A stretch of 64,000 nucleotides of DNA, taken from the NCBI GenBank assembly GCA_032209605.1, contig JASFXZ010000012.1:682001-746000 (forward strand). Reading direction: 5' to 3'. Both the position numbers and the translations under genes were made by a program. The notes under the pieces were generated by a model. The model ran no database searches and was not told the origin of the DNA. It saw nothing but the letters and a program-made list of their open reading frames with translations. This document shows, piece by piece, positions 34,555 to 47,712 of the stretch; within the stretch, counting starts at the first letter, position 1, and each line of letters begins with the position of its first letter. The DNA is from Mactromeris polynyma. Taxonomy: Eukaryota; Mollusca; Bivalvia; Venerida; Mactridae.

Positions 34555-35370
34555 GCAAGCGTACATCGTACATTCAATAAATACCTAAGTTGAATACAGA
34601 GTCAGCATTGACATCGTAATTCGACTTATATTGTTCAATACATACTTAAAATCGGATCCAACATTCGAAATGAGTCTGCACCGAATACATATCTTGAGTC
34701 GAAAATTCTTATTCGTTTTTTTATTATGTGAATACAGACCTAGTATCGAACCAAGAGCTAGCACAACCATTTTTGCCTAAGTTGTATTTTCTTAAAATTT
34801 CGAACAGCGATGTACGAACTGGCTCGCCTCCAGATATATATTCGCCGCTGACCTGTTCGAATGTTGTTGTCAGTGTTAGCTCTTGGTTCGCTTCTAGCTC
34901 TGTTTTAACAAGCGATATCTTGAAAAAAGATGGTCGGCGTTATTTGACGGTTAAGATTTGTTGTGCAGCATACACTTATGCCGAGATGTTACGATTGCTT
35001 GTCACTCCAGATCTAAAACTGATTTCGGTACATTCACCGACATTCAGTGGATTTCGATAAGGTAATGGACCCTTTATCGAATGGTTAACCGATCCGCGTC
35101 AAGTTTACAAACGTTGTTCGGTTGAAGAGAAATTGCCTCGGAGGTAATCTTAAGATTTGATTGGTTTACGCAATACTGATTTGCAAATAGCAAAACCATG
35201 TTTGCTGCGCCGAAAATAAGAAAACGCGAATAACGATGTACGAGCTAGCTTGTTTTCGCCTCTAAATATATATTCACAGCGGACCAGAGCAAATGTTGAT
35301 ATCAGTACCGGCTCTTAGTTCGCTTCTATGTCTGTATTCAAATGTTCGAATAACGATGTACTGGCTCTAT
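34555..35370. repeat. Foldback-like element with inverted and direct sub-repeats
   Basis: CGAACCAAGAGCTA at 34747-34760 is exactly inverted at 34878-34891 (TAGCTCTTGGTTCG). The similarity extends outward to GAATACAGACCTAGTATCG on the left and its inverted relative near 34905. A third, diverged copy of the right arm ends at about 35337 (GGCTCTTAGTTCGCTTC ... GTCTGTATTC). The right arm is also a direct repeat: CGATGTACGAACTGGCTCGC at about 34808 and CGATGTACGAGCTAGCTTG at about 35235. No transposase. The 110-codon frame 34728-35060 lies in it and is probably spurious. Confidence 0.65.
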
Positions 35371-37085
35371 ATTTGTTTTACTGTATTGGATCTAGGTTAC
35401 AAGTATTGCAGTTGTATAACATTATATTACGGAATCTATTATATAGGTCATTATGATCATATTGAAGACATTACATGTATACACATCGCCGTACATGTAA
35501 ACCTAAAGGTACCTTGAAAACCTTGCTAAACTTATTTCTTACAGTATATGTATTCTAATATACGATGTATTAAACACACGACGATGTTACATGCTTTGAA
35601 AATGGTACTAACACAACGAATGAGCACGCCTGTGTGAATACGATTGATAGATTGTAGATTAATGTCCTGATAACATATTAGGCTTCATATATCCGGAATT
35701 ATCATAAAATTTAATGAAGTAACGGTATTAAAGGTATCAAATCATGAAAAGCATACTTAATCAGGTTAATAATTGATAGTCTTATATCGTAATTGTATGG
35801 ACAAACATGTCATTATACACTTGAGTTATGTATTTTATCCCATTTTTATAAACTGATATTATGACAGATGATAAATCATAAGTATGAACAGAATGGTTGA
35901 GTGTTGAAGTAAAAAATGTAATATAAATAGCTTGTATGTGAAAACTTTCTATGAAGTATAAAAATTCTGTCACTTCTTATTACAATCGAATTCAATTGAA
36001 GCATTCTGTCTCAAAGTTATTTTGGTAACGCAATTTCAATTGAAATTCTTTGAAAGAACGCTATAAAGTAAACACCATCCCCTCTTTATTGTTTGATGTG
36101 TTGTATTGGGATATTCAATAAATGTCATCGGAATGTTAATGTATTGCAAAAAGTAAGCTAGTGCAGTAATGAGGAAGGCCCTTCATAGTGCAAAGTCGGC
36201 AAAGGAAACTCCATAGATCAAACACGTATGTAATAAGGCGGTAAAATACTCTTCCATAGACTTTGAAAGTAAGTTAAGAACAGATGTTTAACTTGTGAAT
36301 TAAAGGCCAAATAATTAATGAGCAACCATTCAATGTCGTGATAAATAAGTCAAACACTAGAGCGAGTTTCGTTCAATACTCATTCAATTAATACGGATCT
36401 TGTCTAAATATATACCACACAACTCTCGTATTGTGTGTTTGTATTTAGTATGCAAAATGGGATATATGTGTCCTCGTGTCGGGAGGGCTTGGGTTGTCGG
36501 ATAAAATAGTCCTGAAAATGTTATAACTCGCAGTTAACGTTGTGACATATTCTACTAGTATCCGACACGAAGTATACATAAACTGTCAAAAACCTAAAGT
36601 ACCGTATGCGCTAGAAAATACCTAACTGAATGTTGCTTCTATGTGTTATAACTTCAATGCAGCAAATCCTATAATTTTACTATTGTTCCAGGTAACTGAA
36701 CTGATATTTCAGCGATCACTACAGTTCCATTATTGTCTAGGTCAACATTTACAGTAAATAACGAGAACGATACTGATGAAAACTCTCTTCGTGTATCAGA
36801 ACACAATGTGTCGCACTGAAGAACAAAATCATGTTGAAATTTATGAATGTTGACTAATTACAATGGCATTTGGAAGAATAATTATTCAATGATTCAAGAT
36901 TGTTTTCATGCTTTCTTTTCGAAAAGGCATGATGGAAATTGCTGGATCCCATCATTATTAGCATAACGGGAAAATGTCGAGCAATAATGTAGCCCTTAAG
37001 GATGACTTTGAAATTTAATCAAATAAAATTTAATTCTTTTCTATAACATTTCAGATAAATAAAAAACATGTTACAATATGAAACA
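35371..37085. other. Spacer, nothing recognised
   Basis: AT-rich unique sequence with no supported gene. Confidence 0.5.
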
Positions 37086-38044
37086 TGATGTTCTATACCG
37101 TAGTCTCAACCCATTGTCAAACACAATGTTCTATACCGTAGTCTCAACCCATTGTCAAACACAATGTTCTATACCGTAGTCTCAACCCATTGTCAAACAC
37201 AATGTTCTATACCGTAGTCTCAACCCATTGTCAAACACAATGTTCTATACCGTAGTCTCAACCCATTGTCAAACACAATGTTCTATACCGTAGTCTCAAC
37301 CCATTGTCAAACACAATTTTCTATACCGTAGTCTAAACCCATTGTCAAACACAATGTTCTATACCGTAGTCTCAACCCATTGTCAAACACAATGTTCTAT
37401 ACCGTAGTCTCAACCCATTGTCAAACACAATTTTCTATACCGTAGTCTAAACCCATTGTCAAACACAATGTTCTATACCGTAGTCTCAACCCATTGCCAA
37501 ACACAATTTTCTATACCGTAGTCTCAACCCATAGCCAAACACAATGTTCTATACCGTAGTCTCAACCCATTGTCAAACACAATTTTCTATACCGTAGTCT
37601 AAATCCATTGTCAAACATAATGTTCTATACCGTAGTCTAAACCCTTTGTCAAACATAATGTTCTATACCGTAGTCTAAACCCATTGTCAAACATAATGTT
37701 CTATACCGTAGTCTCAACCCATTGTCAAACACAATGTTCTATACCGTAGTCTAAACCCATTGTCAAACATAATGTTCTATACCGTAGTCTAAACCCATTG
37801 TCAAACATAATGTTCTATACCGTAGTCTAAACCCATTGTCAAACATAATGTTCTATACCGTAGTCTAGACCAATTGTCAAACACAACGTTCTATACCGTA
37901 GTCTAAACCCATTGTCAAACATAATGTTCTATACCGTAGTCTAAACCCATTGTCAAACATAATGTTCTATACCGTAGTCTAAACCCATTGTCAAACATAA
38001 TGTTCTATACCGTAGTCTAAACCCATTGTCAAACACATTGTTCG
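37086..38044. repeat. 38-bp hairpin minisatellite, about 25 copies
   Basis: The unit is TTCTATACCGTAGTCTCAAC followed by CCATTGTCAAACACAATG. Each unit of the common form contains CATTGT-CAAAC-ACAATG, a 6-bp stem with a 5-nt loop. The left half mostly has CTCAACCC and ACACAATG; the right half mostly has CTAAACCC and ACATAATG, which breaks one stem pair. Variants with AATTTTC for AATGTTC recur at 37315, 37429, 37505 and 37581. Confidence 0.96.
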
Positions 38045-39587
38045 TTGTTGTTCTTTCTGCACTACGCCGTCTGTACTGTGCAGCTTTACACCATTGTGTC
38101 ATGTAACTTAAGGTTCGTTTTGGTTAGGGACATTTTCAGTAACAAGAAATATTCATTTCCGAAGTAGAAGAAGACACTGAAAGACAACAATTGACTGGTA
38201 ATTCACAAATAACTGTAATATCATTAAACGATAATTGTCTACTCGACCAGGATACAAAGTTTCCATAGACTTCTAATAAATTACATAACTCGTAAATACA
38301 TATCATTGAAGAATAGAAATGTTTTCGTAAGGGTTTAGTATAACAATTGGTTTCAAACGTGATTTCAATAAACACAATTGTCCTTGTGTACATCAACAAA
38401 TAACTCATGTTGGTATTTTAACAGACTTGTTGGATTGTTATTACTTTTAACTGATTAGATTACTGATAGTTCTAATGGCTGGCGATACACGGATAATATT
38501 GAACACCACAAAAAGTCAAAACTGCTTTTATACGTCTTTTCGACAATAAACATAACCCCTGATCTTATCGCTTCTGCACATACACTTAAACATGAAAGCA
38601 GTGATATATTTGCTAAATATTAGTTCTATTGAATGGCATTGGAATTGCAAACTATCACTTCTGCTGGAGCGCACACTTGTTGTGTCACGGACGGTTCTCT
38701 GTAAAACACCTTTCGTCTTTGATTTAGATTTCAGGCGTTGGACCTCTAAAAAGCAGTAAAGATGGCCATCTCACCTGATAACCGGGTGGTAGACAGACAT
38801 GCTCTATATCGCGACTATGTTAAACGTCTTAACTCCATGCACATTTTCGCTTTACGTGTTAATCTCTTCTAAGAGTCTAGATCATTAATCATTATGCCAT
38901 CACTAATTAAAAGTTCAAGTATTTACCAACTAAGTCATACAATCATCTAGATGTTCATTTCAAGATATTGAGAAACGCGTAAATAAAACATTTGCGAACG
39001 CAATTTACGTTATCGACGTAAATAATCTGTGAAGGTTATAAAAGCAAGATATATCATGGGTTATCACTGATCATGAGAATTAGTGTAAATGATGTAGAAT
39101 TATCATAACTATTACCGTACATACGTGTTATTTATTTCTGTAGGCGTAAATGTTTTGTTTTATTTGTTTAATAACGGAATACGGCGAATTTTAGTGTGTT
39201 TATATTTTTGAAATGAACTAAACTTTGCATTTCATTGTAATTTCTCAAAAATAGAAGCACACATTTATGTATCTCTCAAAGGAAGGCAAAGGTTATGTGG
39301 CATTGTCATCAACCTATTTTATACAAGTTCGAAATTCGCTGATCAGAAACAACTTTCAGAATTCCATAGTACAAGGATGTCATGATTGTAATAAGCAGGT
39401 TTGACATTTGATATTTGCCTGTCAACAGTTAACATATTGTAACATTGAATGAGCGGGTCAGACATGAATGACTGATAATCTTAAAGTTCAACCGCTAATC
39501 CTTGTTTTCTGTCACTCTATATCCAAACATCAATTTCAGACAGGTCATCATTGTATACACTGTTACTGTATTATATCTTCCTACAGT
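38045..39587. other. Spacer, nothing recognised
   Basis: AT-rich unique sequence. A 90-codon minus frame (38136-38408) has no recognisable domain. Confidence 0.5.
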
Positions 39588-40820
39588 TCATTGTTTACAA
39601 TCAAGTTATAACCACCGTCACTTTCCTGCTCTGATTCAATAGTTCACTGTATACAATCAAGTTATAACCACAGCTACTTTCCTGCTCTGCTTCAATAGTT
39701 CACTGTATACAATCAAGTTATAACCACCGTCACTTTCCTGCTCTGATTCAATAGTTCACTGTATACAATCAAGTTATAACCACCGTCACTTTCCTGATTT
39801 GATTCAATAGTTCACTGTATACAATCAAGTTATAACCACCGCCACTTTACTGCTCTGCTTCAATAGTTCACTGTATACACTCAAGTTATAACCACAGCTA
39901 CTTTCCTGCTCTGCTTCAATAGTTCACTGTATACAATCAAGTTATAACCACCGCCACTTTCCTGCTCTGCTTCAATAGTTCACTGTATACAATCAAGTTA
40001 TAACCACCGCCACTTTCCTGCTCTGCTTCAATAGTTCACTGTATACAATCAAGTTATAACCACCGCCACTTTACTGTTCTGCTTCAATAGTTCACTGTAT
40101 ACAATCAAGTTATAACCACCGCCACTTTCCTGCTCTGCTTCAATATTTCACTGTATACAATCAAGTTATAACCACAGCTACTTTCCTGCTCTGCTTCAAT
40201 AGTTCACTGTATACAATCAAGTTATAACCACAGCTACTTTCCTGCTCTGCTTCAATAGTTCACTGTATACAATCAAGTTATAACCACAGCTACTTTCCTG
40301 CTCTGCTTCAATAGTTCACTGTATACAATCAAGTTATAACCATCGCCACTTTCCTGCTCTGCTTCAATAGTTCACTGTATACAATCAAGTTATAACCACC
40401 GTCACTTTCCTGCTCTGATTCAATAGTTCACTGTATACAATCAAGTTATAACCACCGCCACTTTCCTGCTCTGCTTCAATAGTTCACTGTATACAATCAA
40501 GTTATAACCACAGCTACTTTCCTGCTCTGCTTCAATAGTTCACTGTATACAATCAAGTTATAACCACAGCTACTTTCCTGCTCTGCTTCAATAGTTCACT
40601 GTATACAATCAAGTTATAACCACAGCTACTTTCCTGCTCTGCTTCAATAGTTCACTGTATACAATCAAGTTATAACCACAGCTACTTTCCTGCTCTGCTT
40701 CAATAGTTCACTGTATACAATCAAGTTATAACCACAGCTACTTTCCTGCTCTGCTTCAATAGTTCACTGTATACAATCAAGTTATAACCATCGCCACTTT
40801 CCTGCTCTGCTTCAATAGTT
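39588..40820. repeat. 56-bp minisatellite, 22 copies
   Basis: The unit is CACTGTATACAATCAAGTTA, TAACCACCGCCACTTTCCTG, CTCTGCTTCAATAGTT. The period is 56 bp (39645 to 39701). A block of sites varies together: ACCGTCAC, ACCGCCAC, ATCGCCAC or ACAGCTAC, and GATTC or GCTTC. The ACAGCTAC type predominates in the right half. The first copy (CAGTTCATTGTTTACAATC) is diverged. Confidence 0.96.
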
Positions 40821-42734
40821 GTTTGTTAAACGGTGTTGTCTGTTTATCCAGTTGGTTACCATGACTAAGTTGTTATAATAGTTCCCATGATGTTATATTG
40901 TGTTATGCCATACAAACATATCTACCATGATAATTTATGTCCCAAAATGTTTCTGTTGCACTGTTCTCAGAGACTTCCTCCTGTTAGAGTAGTTTCACAT
41001 TTTTTACACAATTGTTTTAATGACACGTTTGACTCTGTTTAACCTTCACGGGTTGTATCAAGTAACAACCTCATTTTCTTCGAATTAAGTACTTTTCTTT
41101 GAGTTTCAACTCAATTATACAATTATGGTCATGTGATAAATTCAAACGTTTAGTGGTGGATGATGACCACATGCCCCCGGGCATTATTTCAGACATGACC
41201 ATTTACCTGGCTGAAATCATCGATCTTTCGCCTCATAACTTTACAATTCGAGTTAGCCTCGAACACGTTTTTATGTTAAGTAGAAAATGTATGACGTCAA
41301 GTTGATTTGTTTTGAATTGCGATTTTCGCATTTTAAGCGATCTAAAGACGTATAGCGGAGTTTATGACGTTTAGCGGCTCTACAATTAGGTCGTTGTCTA
41401 AACACAATCACTTTATTATTGAGTCGCTTTGTTATTAATTAATGAGCATTTAAAAATTTCGTGATTCTGAAACTGATGATTCAAAGATACAACGTACAAT
41501 GTACCACACTTGTCATCGAACCGCGAATCATGGTTTCGTAAATAAATTTGATAGATACATGTGTAAAACAAATTCGGTATTGGTTACATTTAATATTAAG
41601 TAACAGTGGAGAATGAACAAATTAGCAAACATAATTTCCATATGTCCATTTTGGACAGTGCCACAATGATACTTATATTAGTAAATGCGCCCCGATAATT
41701 ACGTTTTCCCACCGAGGGACTATATAACTATTGGGTACAATATATACAGTGATCCAAGTAGTTCATGTATAATCAAGTCAATTAGGACTATAAAACTGTG
41801 TTGAAGTGTTTGTAGACGGAAAACAATACGAGATAGATAGGCTTAAGAATAAAGATATGAGACAGAAAGAAGAGAATTCGGATGTGTGAATGATGTGGAG
41901 AGGGGACGTTATACCCCGCCATGAATATTGCAAACTGTTAAAGCTATACCAAATATTTCGTTCATAATTCGTGAGCACGTTTCATATTATCCGTCAAATT
42001 TGGAATCAGTGAATGGACTGTGAGAGTATAGATGCTTTCATACCAAGATACACCTCGTGGTACAGTATTGATGTAATTGTCTGGGACATGCGATAAATTT
42101 GCCTGCACCTAGACAATTATTTCGTCAAGTATTCTTAACATAAAGATGCTCTAGTCATATTCAATCACGAAAAAGTCCCTAATATATCATTGCTTGATGA
42201 ATTATTTATACACAGGCCACATATAATTTAACTTTATTTGTCTCTATGCAATTTCAATTTGCAAGATAAATTGCGTCTATAATTTATCTATAAAGCCATT
42301 CAACCAGTCATAATGATGCAACTTTGATATGAGCGACAGTATAAGTGATAAAGTGTCCGCTGCACAGTGGTGGGTCACAGCCTCCAAAGGGGAAAGATGG
42401 AGCTTCCTAATAAGACAAAAACACAACAAAGACAATACAATCAAAGCACTGAGAGGACTATTGGGAGTAGTTTTGTTACGCTTCTTCTCTATTAATCCTG
42501 GCACAAACTTCTTCTTATTCGTAAGCTTCAACGTTTTGATACAAATATCCATGATGATATCAAAAGGCGTACATAGCAAACACTCAATGTCATTAGGGTC
42601 TTCTATACTAGGAAAGGACAATTATGTGTTATGACCTGGCAACATAGATTCTAAGAAATACTCAATGGCCCTTCATCCAGAGATTGTGATTGTAAACAGT
42701 ATTTTAGTAATAAACGGCGGTCAGTTGACATTAC
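40821..42734. other. Spacer, nothing recognised
   Basis: AT-rich. Overlapping frames of 101-114 codons on both strands at 42277-42634 have no recognisable domain. A 68-codon frame at 41099-41305 is likewise unrecognised. Confidence 0.45.
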
Positions 42735-43025
42735 CAATGCTCCATGGTTACCAACCAGTACAAGCCAGCGAAATGCTCCATGGTTACCAACCAGTACAAG
42801 CCAGCGAAATGCTCCATGGTTACCAACCAGTACAAGTCAGCGAAATGCTCCATGGTTACCAACCAGTACAAGCCAGCGAAATGCTCCATGGTTACTAACC
42901 AGTACAAGCCAGCCAAATGCTCCATGGTTACCAACCAGTACAAGCCAGCCAAATGCTCCATGGTTACCAACCAGTACAAGCCAGCCAAATGCTCCATGGT
43001 TACCAACCAGTACAAGCTAGCCAAA
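42735..43025. repeat. 36-bp minisatellite, 8 copies
   Basis: The unit is ATGCTCCATGGTTACCAACC followed by AGTACAAGCCAGCGAA. Eight CCATGG sites occur at 36-bp intervals from 42742. The first copies have CAGCGAA and the later ones CAGCCAA, a left-to-right shift. The unit is 12 codons, so short frames open on both strands. Confidence 0.96.
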
Positions 43026-44266
43026 TGGCATGCTTTATAATATTGCGGATTTGACGCGACCCATTTTTTCTAAATTAAACCATAGAAAAATTTAAGTCCC
43101 CACAATAAGTACTTGCTCCTAACTGCAGTTGCATTTGAACAGCGTGTTGCAAAACGCCTACCGCTATATAAACCATGCAGTACGTACTGAATTAACGTAA
43201 ATTGGTCTACTTCTCTCAAAGCGTACCAGTCAATGATGAATGCTACATAGTACTAAAAAAGAGTTTGAGGTTTCAATATCTTGAACATATTGTACAGCAT
43301 TGATAGTGTGCGAGCAGCACGAGTTTCATAATGTCAAGATAGTATGTGTTCATACGCTTTTATAAAATGTGTTTTAAAATATTGTTGTTAACGAACAAGT
43401 TCTTAAAAAGGATTCATGTTTGTTTGAACGTTTACATTTTATTAGTAGGCAGGTCAGGTCACATAAATATATCTAACTACTATTTTGTATGCGTAAGCTA
43501 GCTAAACTCATTTTTCGAACGTAGGTTGTAATTTGGCTATATGCAGTGAGGTCGATGGACTATTGACTGTAGTTTAAAACTTTGGTCGCGACAGTTCCCA
43601 ACAAACATCGTGCAATAGCACCAGTTTACACATATAATTGGTTTCAATGTGATCAATACATTTCTAGTAGACTGGGGGACCTTATTGAGACACATTACAC
43701 TTTTTAACAGATTCTTTATCAAGAGTATATACTGTACTCATACATTTATAGTTAGAAGTATAATTGTACATGTATTAGTATTTCGTTGTGTACACTTTAA
43801 AGTGCACGAGGACCAACGTCGTGTTTGATTATCAATTTTATTTCTTGATTGATAGATAAATTTAAGTTCAATACCGTTAAATTAATTCGTCGAATGAATA
43901 TATACATCCATTACCGATATTATTATTGTCCAGTGAGGTGTTTACAATAAAATGCCATCACTGTTTGAACAGAACTTTTCACTTGACTTATTCAAACATC
44001 ACAGTGTGATCCTAGCTTAAAATGGACATAAACTAGAGTTATTACCATATCCAGTTAAAAAAAGAAATATTTGAATAAATTATAACTCATTGAACGAACG
44101 TCTGGTGTAGATGATCCGCCCTTCATTGTACCAGATGTTCAGCAAGTAAAACTGATTTCGTTTTCAATTCCAAGTAAGTTTATCGCTTATGTTGTTACAA
44201 CAAGGAATGAATAGGGTATATCAACCGAAAAAGAGAGTGGCACAAGATACATGGCTATACTACCTC
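43026..44266. other. Spacer, nothing recognised
   Basis: AT-rich unique sequence with no supported gene. Confidence 0.5.
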
Positions 44267-45825
44267 GTCCATGGCTTTAATGACTGATCCATGGTAGAAT
44301 GAGTACAGCGATATAACTTTACTGACTGGTCCATGGTATAATAAGTACAGCGACATAACTTTACTGACTGGTCCATGGTAGAATGAGTACAGCGATATAA
44401 CTTTACTGACTGGTCCATGGTAGAATAAGTACAGCGACATAACTTTACTGACTGGTCCATGGTAGAATGAGTACAGCGATATAACTTTACTGACTGGTCC
44501 ATGGTATAATAAGTACAGCGACATAACTTTACTGACTGGTCCATGGTAGAATGAGTACAGCGATATAACTTTACTGACTGGTCCATGGTAGAATAAGTAC
44601 AGCGACATAACTTTACTGACTGGTCCATGGTAGAATGAGTACAGCGATATAACTTTACTGACTGGTCCATGGTAGAATAAGTACAGCGATATAACTTAAC
44701 TGATTGGTCCATGGTAGAATGAGTACAGCGATATGACTTAACTGACTGGTCCATGGTAGAATAAGTACAGCGATATAACTTTACTGACTGGTCCATGGTA
44801 GAATTAGTACAGCGATATAACTTAACTGACTGGTCCATGGTAGAATAAGTACAGCGATATAACTTTACTGACTGGTCCATGGTAGAATGAGTACAGCGAC
44901 ATAACTTTACTGACTGGTCTATGGTAGAATAAGTACAGCGATATGACTTAACTGATTGGTCCATGGTAGAATAAGTACAGCGATATAACTTTACTGACTG
45001 GGCCGTGGTAGAATGAGTACAGCGAGATAACTTTACTGACTGGTCTATGGTAGAATAAGTACAGCGATATGACTTAACTGATTGGTCCATGGTAGAATAA
45101 GTACAGCGATATAACTTTACTGACTGGTCCATGGTAGAATGAGTACAGCGATATAACTTTACTGACTGGTCCATGGTAGAATAAGTACAGCGATATAACT
45201 TTACTGACTGGTCCATGGTAGAATAAGTACAGCGATATAACTTAACTGATTGGTCCATGGTAGAATGAGTACAGCGATATAACTTTACTGACTGGTCCAT
45301 GGTAGAATGAGTACAGCGATATAACTTTACTGACTGGTCCATGGTAGAATAAGTACAACGACATAACTTTACTGACTGGTCCATGGTAGAATGAGTACAG
45401 CGATATAACTTTACTGACTGGTCCATGGTAGAATGAGTACAGCGATATAACTTTACTGACTGGTCCATGGTAGAATAAGTACAGCGATATAACTTTACTG
45501 ACTGATCCATGGAAGAATGAGTACAGCGACATAACTTTACTGACTGATCCATGGAAGAATGAGTACAGCGACATAACTTTACTGATTGGTCCATGGTATT
45601 ATAAGTACAGCGACATAACTTTACTGACTGATCCATGGTAGAATGAGTACAACGACATAACTTTACTGACTTGTCCATGGTAGAATGAGTACAACGACAT
45701 AACTTTACTGACTGGTCCATGGTAGAATAAGTACAGCGACATAACTTTACTGACTGGTCCATGGAAGAATGACTACAACAACATAACTTTACCGGTTGGT
45801 CCATGGAAGAATGAGTACAGCGACT
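44267..45825. repeat. 42-bp minisatellite, about 37 copies, with 84/168-bp higher order
   Basis: The unit is ATGGTAGAATAAGTACAGCG, ATATAACTTTACTGACTGGT, CC. At the left end two variants (GAGTACAGCGATATAAC and AAGTACAGCGACATAAC) alternate to give an 84-bp dimer. The rarer GGTATAATAAG variant recurs at 44331 and 44499, 168 bp or four units apart. The right end is more diverged (GGAAGAATGA, ACAACGACAT). The 527-codon minus frame is an artefact of the 14-codon unit. Confidence 0.96.
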
Positions 45826-47072
45826 TAAGAATTGATTACACACAGGTATTAATCACTTTGTCAGCGATGTAATGGTCCATGCTGGAAGTAATTACGGTTT
45901 AACTGAAGATTATCTTAATTTCATAGTTGTAAAAATTAGCAGAGGGAAGATCGCCGACTAACGATAATAATACTATAATTATAGCGATCATTAACATCAC
46001 TGGGTTTAATTGATAACCTACGTTTGGTAGCAATGTAAATTTTATACATAATTAGTGCGTTTGAGTCATCAAGGCGGATGCAATAAACACTATAATGAGT
46101 AACTATAGCTTACAATATAGAATATTGATGAGAGCAGAATCACACGATGACCAATTAGACTGTGTTAGTGTATGGACATGTTGTCATTGTAGAAATAGTT
46201 GTTGCTATTTTATGTTGACAGTGACACGTTGTATTATGAAAATATCATAGCTATATTATTCCCTCTGTTTAGTATCTTTGCTTGTCAATAAAATGAATAC
46301 TACTCCGACCGATAGTTTATTTCAACTTTTTATAGCTTAGCTACTTTAGCATACAGATTTAAAGTAGTTTTGTCGTTAACTGAAGTGTTTGCAACCATTT
46401 GGATAAACAAATGTTTGAAAATGGTTGAAAATCAGCGTCATTATTGCCAATTGACCCGCCTGTTTGGTTCAAAGGTGCGCTCGCAGCTCATATCAACAAT
46501 ATCAGTAGTCGAATTAAGTGGCAGACAATTTCTCTTAAGTGCCTGTTAAACATTTTGTTTAAAGCACAATTTGTAGTTCAAACACCCAATTGGCTGTAAA
46601 CTGGATTCATCAATACATCGTGTACTTCACCGCCAACATGTACTCTAACAGTAAGACAAACTACTTACACCATACTTAGCATGATGTTTTGTGGTGGAAA
46701 TATATCGTGGGCATAGTAAAACATAATTGCGAGATTTAGTTCCAATTAGAAGTTTTGCATCTTATTTGTTCACCGGATGTTTACTTCTTGATTGTGCCCG
46801 TTTTACTTTGTCGTCTGCTGATGCACTTTATTCTATTTTCATTTCTATATTGGACCTTTTCCCAAATGCATGTACGTACGACTTATGTCGTCAACTTAAT
46901 ACAAATATTTTTCGTGCACTATTTCAGGATGATAGGTTCAAGTTTAAGCGTAGTAAGCTTCTATATGTAACAGGTGTATGTAATAGCTGTTTTTTCAAAC
47001 AATTGAAATAGAAGTTAAAACTTGGTATGAATACTTAAGAACTAGTAAACTGCGAAGAAGAGAAAGCTGCCA
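45826..47072. other. Spacer, nothing recognised
   Basis: AT-rich unique sequence. Overlapping frames at 46727-47011 show no recognisable domain. Confidence 0.5.
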
Positions 47073-47712
47073 AACCCAGTCTGGTCTACTTGATGTAACT
47101 TGTAAACCCAGTATGGTCTACTTGATGTACTCTATAAACCAAGTCTGGTCTACTTGATGTACTCTGCAAACCCAGTCTGGTCTACTTGATGTACTCTGTA
47201 AACCCAGTCTGGTCTACTTGATGTACTCTGTAAACCCAGTCTGGTCTACTTGATGTACTCTGTAAACCAAGTCTGGTCTACTTGATGTACTCTGTAAACC
47301 CAGTCTGGTCTACTTGATGTACTCTGTAAACCCAGTCTGGTCTACTTGATGTACTCTGTAAACCCAGTCTGGTCTACTTGATGTACTCTGTAAACCCAGT
47401 CTGGTCTACTTGATGTACTCTGCAAACCCAGTCTGGTCTACTTGATGTACTCTGTAAACCCAGTCTGGTCTACTTGATGTACTCTGCAAACCCAGTCTGG
47501 TCTACTTGATGTAACTTGTAAACCCAGTCTGGTCTACTTTATGTACTCTGCAAACCCAGTCTGGTCTACTTGATGTAACTTGTAAACCCAGTCTGGTCTA
47601 CTTGATGTACTCTGCAAACCCAGTCTGGTCTACTTGATGTAACTTGTAAACCCAGTCTGGTCTACTTGATGTACTCTGCAAACCCAATCTGGTCTACTTG
47701 ATGTACTCTGTC
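47073..47712. repeat. 32-bp minisatellite, about 20 copies
   Basis: The unit is CCCAGTCTGGTCTACTTGAT followed by GTACTCTGTAAA. The period is 32 bp (47171 to 47203). CCAG-T-CTGG is a small inverted repeat in each unit. Variants GTACTCTGTAAA, GTACTCTGCAAA and GTAACTTGTAAA occur, and the GTAACTTG and TCTGCAAA types alternate in the right third. Confidence 0.96.

Noticed and set aside
42277..42634. Overlapping frames of about 100 codons on both strands as a small gene
   Set aside because: No recognisable domain, both strands open, and no supporting context. Could be chance.
44255..45843. 527-codon minus frame with a repeated CTHSTMDQSVKL peptide
   Set aside because: Same artefact from the 42-bp unit.
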